Below, one piece after another: positions 27,821-34,111 of a DNA stretch of 34,842 nucleotides; position 1 is the first letter of the stretch; each line of letters begins with the position of its first letter. Location: contig JAGWWH010000018.1 of assembly GCA_018970485.1 (NCBI GenBank), positions 1 through 34,842 on the forward strand, read 5' to 3'. The position numbers were made by a program, and so were the translations under genes. Under the pieces are notes generated by a model that did no database searches, was not told the DNA's origin, and saw only the letters and a program-made list of their open reading frames with translations. The stretch is from Pseudomonadota bacterium. GTDB taxonomy: Bacteria > Pseudomonadota > Alphaproteobacteria > Rickettsiales > UBA1997.

Positions 27821-28140
27821 ATTGTAAACGAAGAACCGCAGCCGCAACTGGCTTTGGCATTGGGATTGTTAACTTTAAAATAAGAAGCGCCTAGCTCTTT
27901 TACAAAATCAATTTCTGCACCATTTAAAAAAGGTAGAGAAGTTTCGTCGGTGATGGCGATATTTTTTTCAATTTCTAAATCATCTTCGCGCCTTTTATCG
28001 TCTAGCTCGAAGATGTATTGAAATCCACTGCATCCACCACCAGAAATTGAAACGCGAAGAAATTTTTGGTGATTATTTTCTTTTGACTGAATCTCGCGAA
28101 TGCGCTCCAGCGCTGATTTTGAGAGAGTTACTGAATTCAT
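27817..28140 (-). CDS. erpA: A-type iron-sulfur cluster carrier (ErpA/IscA family)
   Basis: Carries [4Fe-4S] or [2Fe-2S] clusters from the scaffold to target enzymes such as aconitase. The 107-residue product has the three conserved A-type cysteines: one in [10 protein letters not shown] (about 33-42) and two in ASCGCGSSF at the C-terminus. The F(N/D)-type region appears as [16 protein letters not shown]. ErpA, IscA and SufA are hard to separate by eye; ErpA is the most likely because no isc or suf genes are adjacent. The final codons touch a repeat element. It is divergent from ndk, with 114 bp between the starts. Confidence 0.92.
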   Translation of the reverse strand: MNSVTLSKSALERIREIQSKENNHQKFLRVSISGGGCSGFQYIFELDDKRREDDLEIEKNIAITDETSLPFLNGAEIDFVKELGASYFKVNNPNAKASCGCGSSFTI

Positions 28141-28254
28141 TTGAGTTTAAGAGTTGAGAAAATTGGACTGAATAATTGGACTAGGATCGCTTGCGAAAAT
28201 AAGAGTCGATTCCTACTTTGCGCGCCCTTTTTTAACTCTAAATTTTTACAGAAA

Positions 28255-28677
28255 ATGGCAATCGAAATGACACTATCAATCATCAAACCTGATGCGACTC
28301 AAAGAAATCTTACCGGAAAAATTAACACTAAATTTGAAGATGCGGGGCTAAAAATCGTTGCACAAAGAAGAGTGCAGCTTTCTGAAAAAACCGCTGGCGA
28401 ATTTTACGCTGTGCACCGCGAACGCCCGTTTTACAACGATCTAGTTAAGTTCATGACTTCTGGTCCAGTTGTAGTTCAAGTTCTTAAAGGCGAAAATGCG
28501 GTTGCAAAAAACCGTGAAATCATGGGCGCAACAAACCCCGCAAATGCTGATGCTGGAACAATCCGTAAAGAGTTCGCTCTTTCGATTGAAGCTAACTCAG
28601 TTCACGGTTCTGACAGTTTAGAAAATGCAAAGAACGAAATCGCTTTCTTCTTCGCCGCTTCTGAAATCGTAGAGTAA
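28255..28677 (+). CDS. ndk: Nucleoside diphosphate kinase
   Basis: Transfers the gamma phosphate among nucleoside triphosphates through a phosphohistidine. The 140-residue product starts [18 protein letters not shown], matching the family start. It carries the active-site His in [15 protein letters not shown] near residue 117, plus the [20 protein letters not shown] segment and [21 protein letters not shown] 28255 is chosen over an upstream in-frame extension that lacks similarity. It is followed by a 325-bp repeat-rich gap. Confidence 0.97.
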   Translation: MAIEMTLSIIKPDATQRNLTGKINTKFEDAGLKIVAQRRVQLSEKTAGEFYAVHRERPFYNDLVKFMTSGPVVVQVLKGENAVAKNREIMGATNPANADAGTIRKEFALSIEANSVHGSDSLENAKNEIAFFFAASEIVE

Positions 28678-28728
28678 TTTTTTGCACACCGCGCTTAAAC
28701 CCGATATCGCACACACTTTCCATTTGTC

Positions 28729-28749
28729 ACCCCGTCGAAATGACGGGGT
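28729..28749. repeat. ACCCCGTC hairpin
   Basis: ACCCCGTC-GAAAT-GACGGGGT forms an 8-bp perfect stem with a 5-nt loop, 51 bp after the ndk stop. No T-tract follows. It resembles the CCCCGTCGAAATGACGGGG-type repeats seen elsewhere in bacterial intergenic DNA. Confidence 0.7.
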
Positions 28750-28810
28750 CGACTCGTCACTAACTTCTCACCAAACTCATATCTCATTATTCATCACTCC
28801 GTACTCACCC

Positions 28811-28886
28811 CGTCATTGCGAGCGGAGCGTGGCAATCCACTTTTACTCGCGACAAGATGGATTGCCACGCTCCGCTCGCAATGACG
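28811..28886. repeat. 29-bp perfect inverted repeat of the ATTGCGAGCGGAGCGTGGCA type
   Basis: 28811-28839 is exactly complementary to 28858-28886, with an 18-nt loop. The core ATTGCGAGCGGAGCGTGGCA matches a palindromic repeat family I recognise as widespread in intergenic regions of proteobacteria and other host-associated bacteria. It could be a non-autonomous mobile element; no transposase is in the window. Confidence 0.85.
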
Positions 28887-29002
28887 TGACGAGTATTCAA
28901 AAACTAAACATCCCCACTTTTAGCCCCTTGTCATTTAGATAACCCCACCTAGGTTGCGCCGCCTCTTCGATGTAGATGTTTTTCACATTTCACTTTTCTT
29001 GA

Positions 29003-29079
29003 CGCGGGGTAGAGCAGCACGGTAGCTTGTCAGGCTCATAACCTGAAGGTCGGAGGTTCAAATCCTCCCCCCGCAACCA
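29003..29079 (+). tRNA. Initiator tRNA-fMet (CAT)
   Basis: A 77-nt cloverleaf with anticodon CAT at 29037-29039 in loop CTCATAA, encoded CCA at 29077-29079, and T-arm GAGGTTCAAATCCTC. The acceptor begins CGCGGGG and ends CCCCGCA, so C1 faces A72 (29003/29075), the mismatch that marks initiator tRNA. The anticodon stem has two rather than three consecutive G-C pairs next to the loop. Confidence 0.95.
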
Positions 29080-29203
29080 AGACACACAAGGTTTCAGTCT
29101 TATTTTCATTTCTTAACATTTTTCTAGGGGATACTTTTCACAGAGTCGCATTGTGAGTTTTGCTGTCTTGCCAACCCTTATCTAAGCTCGCTTAAAAGCC
29201 TTT

Positions 29204-29770
29204 TTGAATTCGAGATTTTCTTTGGATTGGAAAGGTGAGGGGGAATGCGTTGCTACAAAAAAGAACAACAATGGCTCCGTAGACAACATCCTCGAACTCT
29301 TCGGTAAAACTAACAAAACCGGAACTCAGGAACTCCGAGAATATGACTTAAACAGTGATGGAGTAATCAACTCAAACGACTCTGTTTTTTCCGAACTTAG
29401 AGTCTGGCAAGACTTCAATCAAAACGGCCTCTCTGAAGCAGGAGAACTAAAATCACTAACCGATCTAGGAATCACCGCAATCAACGTCTCAGAAGAATCT
29501 CTCACCCCAAGAAACCAAATCTCCGAAGGAAACTTAGTAATCTCCGAAGGCACTTACACCCAAACAACAACCAACCCAGATGGATCAACCAGCCAATCAA
29601 CAAGATCCTACGCCAATCTCGATCTTGCTGTAAACCAAACTAACTCATCTTCTTACACCTACGCACAGAACGCAGCGATCAGAAGTAATTCATTTGTAAT
29701 TTTCTTCAATACTGTCACGAATAGCGTCGATTTTGCCTCATGGCAGGGCTCATCTTTTGAGTCCTCTTAG
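29204..29770 (+). pseudogene. Headless remnant of the RTX-like carrier gene
   Basis: This frame (only a TTG at 29204 as start) encodes the middle of the carrier domain found intact at 31959-33587. The DNA aligns without gaps over 384 bp (29279-29662 against 32820-33203) with few differences. Upstream of 29279 the head, linker and first calcium loop are missing and replaced by unrelated sequence. Downstream of 29662 the sequence switches to an unrelated 35-residue tail with no carrier similarity. Truncation at both ends, no plausible start and proximity to tRNA-fMet suggest a relic of a former cassette. The DFNQNGLSEAGELKSL region matches the 30397 gene more closely at some sites, so it is itself mosaic. 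Confidence 0.75.
29279..29662 (+). repeat. Carrier repeat, copy 0 (internal part only)
   Basis: 384 bp matching 32820-33203 with no indel, and matching 31150-31340 in part. Begins at GTAGACAACATCCTCGAACT and ends at TCTTACACCTAC; sequence on both sides is unrelated to the other copies. Confidence 0.85.
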
Positions 29771-29906
29771 GATGATTTTGACGAGAAAATTTTTTAAGTT
29801 AATCAACTTTGGATTAGCACCGGAGCAAAATTATTGATTTAAAAACCACAGACAAAACTCATCACGACCAACAAGAATGAATCCGTTAAACTTAAACTAA
29901 AATAAT

Positions 29907-30368
29907 ATGAAAAAGTCATTCATGTTACTAATTCCGGCGCTTTTCTTACTCCTGACTTTTCTTATCATTAAGGAGCGCAGATCAAATGCTGTCGAGAATG
30001 ATGAGAAGTATTTTTATCAGAAAATAAAGGAATTTAAAGATTCAGGAAAAGATTCAATTCCCTTAAAGGAGTTGACGAATTTTGAGTGGGAGAATGTTTG
30101 TTATGTATGGCCTTATGGAGACAATAAAGATAAAAGATTTATAGGCGCGAAGCTAAATAAAGAAATTCCAGAAGATGATAACGATGGAAAATTCGGTGTT
30201 ATTTTTACTTACAAAGGTAGCGGTAGGGTTTTCAGGATCAGTAGAAAGGATTTTAATGCGCAAGAAGAGTGCTCCAGCATCAAAAACGCTGAATTAAAAC
30301 GATGTGCGGAATCGAGCCCATCTAAACAAGGAAGGTGTTCCGAGTTGAGGCGTGGCAATAAACTATAA
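29907..30368 (+). CDS. Small membrane-anchored protein, candidate immunity protein (family A, copy 1)
   Basis: A 153-residue protein with an N-terminal hydrophobic anchor (about residues 5-21, LLIPALFLLLTFLII) and a hydrophilic, probably periplasmic remainder. Its core PLKELTNFEWENVC (about 52-65) recurs almost exactly in the protein at 33624-34091, so the two are paralogues. I recall a 'TdFdWD.v..f.PY' pattern in small secreted or membrane proteins of other bacteria, but have no function for it. It starts 136 bp after the carrier relic and ends 28 bp before the DAFRH-head gene. The alternation with head-carrier genes suggests immunity to a neighbouring toxin; this is inference. The last 30 residues are Ser/Arg-rich and do not match the paralogue. 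Confidence 0.7.
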   Translation: MKKSFMLLIPALFLLLTFLIIKERRSNAVENDEKYFYQKIKEFKDSGKDSIPLKELTNFEWENVCYVWPYGDNKDKRFIGAKLNKEIPEDDNDGKFGVIFTYKGSGRVFRISRKDFNAQEECSSIKNAELKRCAESSPSKQGRCSELRRGNKL

Positions 30369-30396
30369 TAAATAATAACGATCAATTAACCAAACT

Positions 30397-31416
30397 ATGT
30401 CAATTATCCCAACTCAAGAAGAATTAAAAAGAGAAGCTTATCAGTATTTTAACAATCACGTTAGGCCGATAGAAACTTATATTAACGAACAAGGAGTTAT
30501 GAAAGCTCGTGATATAGTTAGTGGTGAAGTAATTGGCTTAAACGATGACCTAGACGCCTTCCGCCACTCCTACGTAATGGGCAAACTGACCCTATCCGGA
30601 TATCAAAGCTCAGTCGTAAAATGGGTCGGCATAGATCACGAAAGCGGTGATGCCAACAATCCCGAAGAAAAAGACATGGATCTCTGGAACAACTCAATCG
30701 GGATAAGAATTGGCGGTATTGCTTTAGATGAAGAAGATTTAGGCAATCGTTTAAAAACCGCCCTAGAAAATGGCCAACTAATCACCAGCCCAAGGCTAAT
30801 ATCCAATGAAGAAAGAAGTGAAGTTCAATCCATAGCCAAAGAGGCTTTATCAGATGCCTTATCATTCGGAAACAGATTCATTTCTAGTTTTATCCAAACC
30901 GTCTTCAACACCCTCCTATCCGCCGAAGAATCCGTCCTACTCCCCACTCGTCGCGTAGATCCCCTAACTCTCGATCTCGACAATGACGGAATCGAGCTAG
31001 TAAACGTAACTTCCTCCACCGCCTTCTTCGATCTCGACGTAATCGCTAACGAAGACGGAACCTACACCTCCGACGGAGTAAAAGAACAAGTAGGCTGGGT
31101 AAACTCCGATGACGGCCTTTTAACTTTAGATAAAAATGGAAATGGTGAGGTAGACAACATCCTCGAACTCTTCGGTAAAACTAATAAAACCGGAACTCAG
31201 GAACTCCGAGAATATGACCTAAACGATGCCGAAGGAGCGAGTGGAGTAGGTGATGGAGTAATCAACTCAAACGACTCTGTTTTTTCCGAACTTAGAGTCT
31301 GGCAAGACTTCAATCAAAACGGCCTCTCTGAAGCATCCAAGATTAATAAATTAAGGCTTTTAAGCGATTATAAAATTGCTTCACTTGAAGTGGCTCAAGG
31401 TAATTTTTGTAATTAA
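30397..31416 (+). CDS. Toxin-like protein: DAFRH/DLWNNS head plus short RTX-like carrier
   Basis: A 339-residue protein without signal peptide. The head (about 1-165) has the motifs DLDAFRHSYV (51-60), a central His81-Glu82 and MDLWNNSIG (94-102). This resembles a family I know as DUF6973 (NAFRHA...DL.NN..GR); conserved His, Asp and Asn suggest an enzyme of unknown reaction. A linker (FNTLLSAEES, 170-179) leads to the carrier (about 188-335) with acidic loops DLDNDG (193-198), DKNGNGEVD (245-253) and DFNQNG (304-309), like calcium-binding segments of large RTX proteins. Compared with the 31959 gene it carries an 8-residue insertion near 277-285 and ends about 200 residues early, after a diverged DYKIASLEV. 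Secretion without a signal peptide would fit a C-terminally directed system, but no transporter gene is in view. Confidence 0.72.
   Translation: MSIIPTQEELKREAYQYFNNHVRPIETYINEQGVMKARDIVSGEVIGLNDDLDAFRHSYVMGKLTLSGYQSSVVKWVGIDHESGDANNPEEKDMDLWNNSIGIRIGGIALDEEDLGNRLKTALENGQLITSPRLISNEERSEVQSIAKEALSDALSFGNRFISSFIQTVFNTLLSAEESVLLPTRRVDPLTLDLDNDGIELVNVTSSTAFFDLDVIANEDGTYTSDGVKEQVGWVNSDDGLLTLDKNGNGEVDNILELFGKTNKTGTQELREYDLNDAEGASGVGDGVINSNDSVFSELRVWQDFNQNGLSEASKINKLRLLSDYKIASLEVAQGNFCN
30903..31340 (+). repeat. Carrier repeat, copy 1
   Basis: DNA nearly identical to 32580-33005 and to 34661-34842 in its shared part, including silent sites, but with a 24-bp insertion near 31224-31250. Homology starts in the linker (CTTCAACACCCTCCT) and fades after 31340. 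Confidence 0.85.
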
Positions 31417-31455
31417 ATATCTGCGAAAGCTCAGTAAAACTTTTTCTCTATTTTT

Positions 31456-31911
31456 ATGAAAATTCTAAAACAAAAAAATCTTACAACCTCATTGCTACTA
31501 ACAGCTCTGATGCTTTTTGCTTCAACTAATCAAGCTAATGCCAATATGTTTAATAAATTCAGGAAAGGGTTTTATTTTGAGAAGTATAACACTGCTGAAG
31601 AAGCCACTAATGCATTGCTTGAGTTGCATCCTATCGGGTCGGATGTTGAGGGTTTGATTAAGACGTTGGAGGGGGCGGGGGCTGTCGTGACTGAAGAATC
31701 TGAAAAAGATTTAGAAAATTATAAAAAATTTTATCCAAAGGAATATTCTGAATGGAGGAAAAATGGAAACCTTAAAACGTACCGTGCCTCTTATGACAAG
31801 GCGAGTCCATTTTTTGTCTTCATAAATTATCTTAAGTGGAGTTCTGACATTTGGGTGGGTAAGGACAACAAGATAACTTCTATTAAAGTTCACAAAAATA
31901 GGGCTTACTAA
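31456..31911 (+). CDS. Secreted small protein, candidate immunity protein (family B)
   Basis: A 151-residue protein with a clear signal peptide: basic start MKILKQKN, hydrophobic core about 10-22, and a probable cleavage after ANA near residue 30. The mature part is about 120 residues and periplasmic. It contains LLELHPIGSDVEGLIKTLEG (about 51-70), a pattern seen in small envelope proteins of the 'PiG.s..ev...L...G' type. It is unrelated to the family A proteins. It lies 39 bp after one head-carrier gene and 47 bp before the next, whose head is papain-like. A periplasmic location would fit protection against an envelope-acting toxin. The function is inferred from position only. Confidence 0.65.
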   Translation: MKILKQKNLTTSLLLTALMLFASTNQANANMFNKFRKGFYFEKYNTAEEATNALLELHPIGSDVEGLIKTLEGAGAVVTEESEKDLENYKKFYPKEYSEWRKNGNLKTYRASYDKASPFFVFINYLKWSSDIWVGKDNKITSIKVHKNRAY

Positions 31912-31958
31912 AAACAAACTTTTAACAAACTTTTTTAACTAAAAATCACGAGGTCACC

Positions 31959-33587
31959 ATGGCACAAATCCAAATCTGGACAAGAGACGTAAACAACACC
32001 GGAGTATTCGGTGAATACGCTCCACAACACACATTCTTAGTTAAAGTTAATGATGATGGAACGAGAGAAATTTTAAGAGGCGGACCGGTTGATGATAATA
32101 TGTTGCTTGGTGATGTGGAGGTGATGAATCAGGAATATAATGACATAAAGCAGAGTGATAAAACCACAGATACCCTAGACTGGTACGACCCCTCCCTCCC
32201 CAACACCCAAAACTTCCAAGGCGAAACAATTAAATCCTCTTCCCAATCCGAAATCGACACCCTCTGGAACAACGCCCTAACCAAAGCCCAAGAAATAAAC
32301 TCCCAAACCTTCGACTACGAAATCACCAGCCAAAACTGCAACACCGTCACTTACCAACTAGCCACAGAAATGGGCTTAGAAACTGAAGTAAGTCAATTTA
32401 TCTCAGACAAAAAATTAAGCACTCCAGGATATGGCGATGAATTCACTCCAGAATTAATCGAGAGAGCAAAGTATGCTTGGAATTCTTTCGAAGAAGCCAC
32501 TGAATACATGGTTAAGGAATATGTAAAATCCTTAATAACCACCGCCACCACCATCTCCACCGCCACTCAACTAATCTTCAACACCCTCCTCTCCGCCGAA
32601 GAATCCTTCCTCCCCGCCCGTCGCGTAGATCCCCTAACCCTCGATCTCGACAATGACGGAATCGAACTAGTAAACGTAACTTCCTCCACCGCCTTCTTCG
32701 ATCTCGACGTAATCGCTAACGAAGACGGAACCTACACCTCCGACGGAGTAAAAGAACAAGTAGGCTGGGTAAGCTCCGATGACGGCCTTTTAACTTTAGA
32801 TAAAAATGGAAATGGTGAGGTAGACAACATCCTCGAACTCTTCGGTAAAACTAACAAAACCGGAACTCAGGAACTCCGAGAATATGACTTAAACAGTGAT
32901 GGAGTAATCAACTCAAATGATTCTGTTTTTTCTCAGTTAAAGGTTTGGCAAGACTTCAATCAAAACGGCCTCTCCGAATCATCCGAACTAAAATCACTAA
33001 CCGATCTAGGAATCACCTCAATCAACGTCTCAGAAGAATCTCTCACCCCAAGAAACCAAATCTCAGAAGGAAACCTAATCATCTCCGAAGGCACCTACAC
33101 TCAAACAACAACCAACCCAGATGGATCAACCAGCCAACTAACAAGATCCTACGCCAATCTCGATCTTGCTGTAAACCAAACTAACTCATCTTCTTACACC
33201 TACACCGATCCCGAAGGAAACATCATCGGAGATTATGATCTAAACTTGGATGTTCTCTCCCTGCCAATGAGTAGGGGATATGGTAATGTTAAAGCTCTGC
33301 CGATTGCTGCTTCACAGAATACCAACCTTCTAAATCTCCTAAAAGAACTAACCTCACTAACCCCACAGAACTTCAAAAACATTAACCCTCTAGTAGAAGA
33401 AATAATCACATCTTGGGCGCAAACAGATTCAATCGATTCATCCTTAATGAGAGGAAGTTTTTCTGCTCAGAAGCTAGCGACGATGGAAGCCTTTAGAGGC
33501 GAAGAATATACAACGAGAGAGGGGACTCATGATGTTGAGTTTTGGCAATTGGTACAGGTGCAGACTGCTTGGAACGTTATAGAATGA
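31959..33587 (+). CDS. Toxin-like protein: papain-like head plus full-length RTX-like carrier
   Basis: A 542-residue protein, no signal peptide. The head (about 1-185) has HTFLVKV (His24) followed later by SQNCNTVTYQLATEMGL (Cys127) and PGYGDEF (156-162). His before Cys, with an N-x-N-type frame around the Cys, is the order of circularly permuted NlpC/P60-LRAT-like papain folds, so a thiol hydrolase or acyltransferase is plausible. A linker (192-220) leads to the carrier from DPLTLDLDNDG (224-234), with loops DKNGNGEVD (281-289), DLNSDG (310-315) and DFNQNG (332-337). Beyond 420 come LPMSRGYGNVKALP and SAQKLATMEAFRGEEY, segments also typical of long RTX proteins, but the protein stops before any GGxGxD repeats. 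It is the most complete carrier in the window. Starts at ATG 31959 with a weak GAGGT upstream. Confidence 0.72.
   Translation: MAQIQIWTRDVNNTGVFGEYAPQHTFLVKVNDDGTREILRGGPVDDNMLLGDVEVMNQEYNDIKQSDKTTDTLDWYDPSLPNTQNFQGETIKSSSQSEIDTLWNNALTKAQEINSQTFDYEITSQNCNTVTYQLATEMGLETEVSQFISDKKLSTPGYGDEFTPELIERAKYAWNSFEEATEYMVKEYVKSLITTATTISTATQLIFNTLLSAEESFLPARRVDPLTLDLDNDGIELVNVTSSTAFFDLDVIANEDGTYTSDGVKEQVGWVSSDDGLLTLDKNGNGEVDNILELFGKTNKTGTQELREYDLNSDGVINSNDSVFSQLKVWQDFNQNGLSESSELKSLTDLGITSINVSEESLTPRNQISEGNLIISEGTYTQTTTNPDGSTSQLTRSYANLDLAVNQTNSSSYTYTDPEGNIIGDYDLNLDVLSLPMSRGYGNVKALPIAASQNTNLLNLLKELTSLTPQNFKNINPLVEEIITSWAQTDSIDSSLMRGSFSAQKLATMEAFRGEEYTTREGTHDVEFWQLVQVQTAWNVIE
32541..33203 (+). repeat. Carrier repeat, copy 2 (longest)
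   Basis: The linker and carrier DNA from ACCGCCACCACCATC (32541) is shared with 34622-34842, with about five mismatches over 221 bp by eye. Its later part (32820-33203) is shared with 29279-29662. It serves as the reference copy linking all others. Confidence 0.85.
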
Positions 33588-33623
33588 CAGAATAAACTTT
33601 TAACAATTTAATCAAAAAGCGTA

Positions 33624-34091
33624 ATGAAAAAAATCGTGAAAACTTCGGTAATTTTAACTCTTATTTTTGGAGTTGGGATTTTTTTGAGTGTTAAAATCGG
33701 GATCCTTCCAAATTGGAAGGAGAGGTTTTTTTACAAAAAATTAGAGTCTATCGCGAGCTCTGGTCGTCAAGGTGTGCCATTAAAAGAGTTAACCAATTTT
33801 AATTGGGATTATGTGTGTTCGAGATCTAGTTATAATCCTGAAGAGGAAGTTGGATATGCTGATTTTTATTTTGATGATGAGTTAGTGGCAAAGATCAGAA
33901 CAGGAGACGTAAGTTTATCGTCGAATTCTGACGACAAGCTTTATTTTAACTTCGGTGAATACGTAGGTAAGAAATCAGATAAAAGAAGGTATGATAAGTG
34001 TGATCCTAATTTTGAGCCCTCTTATGATGTGGAAATAAAAATTAGATTAATGCGTACCGACAACTATCTCATTATTAATTTTTTATATTAA
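33624..34091 (+). CDS. Small membrane-anchored protein, candidate immunity protein (family A, copy 2)
   Basis: A 155-residue paralogue of the protein at 29907-30368. It has an N-terminal anchor (about 7-24, TSVILTLIFGVGIFLSV) and then FFYKKLESIASSGRQGVPLK, corresponding to YFYQKIKEFKDSGKDSIPLK in copy 1. The shared core is ELTNFNWDYVC. After the core the two diverge strongly, although both keep a second Cys near residue 120-130. It starts 36 bp after the papain-head gene and ends 20 bp before a second DAFRH-head gene. The close link of family A with DAFRH-head genes in both places is the main evidence for a specific pairing. No function is known. Confidence 0.7.
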   Translation: MKKIVKTSVILTLIFGVGIFLSVKIGILPNWKERFFYKKLESIASSGRQGVPLKELTNFNWDYVCSRSSYNPEEEVGYADFYFDDELVAKIRTGDVSLSSNSDDKLYFNFGEYVGKKSDKRRYDKCDPNFEPSYDVEIKIRLMRTDNYLIINFLY

Positions 34092-34111
34092 CCCAATAAA
34101 ATTTAAACTTT

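Larger units (their letters stand above)
28678..29002. other. Non-coding gap of 325 bp with palindromic repeats
   Basis: No gene is supported between ndk and tRNA-fMet. An 86-codon open frame (28682-28942) is explained by the repeats it crosses. The gap holds a CCCCGTC/GACGGGG hairpin at 28729-28749 and a long perfect inverted repeat at 28811-28886; the remainder shows no clear promoter. Confidence 0.8.

Noticed and set aside
27743-27847. Longer glyQ start
   Set aside because: The extra residues come from the repeat element and the end of the erpA-like gene; the family begins at [11 protein letters not shown].
28682-28942. 86-codon open frame after ndk
   Set aside because: It runs through the ACCCCGTC hairpin and the 29-bp inverted repeat, has no ribosome binding site and shows no protein-like pattern.
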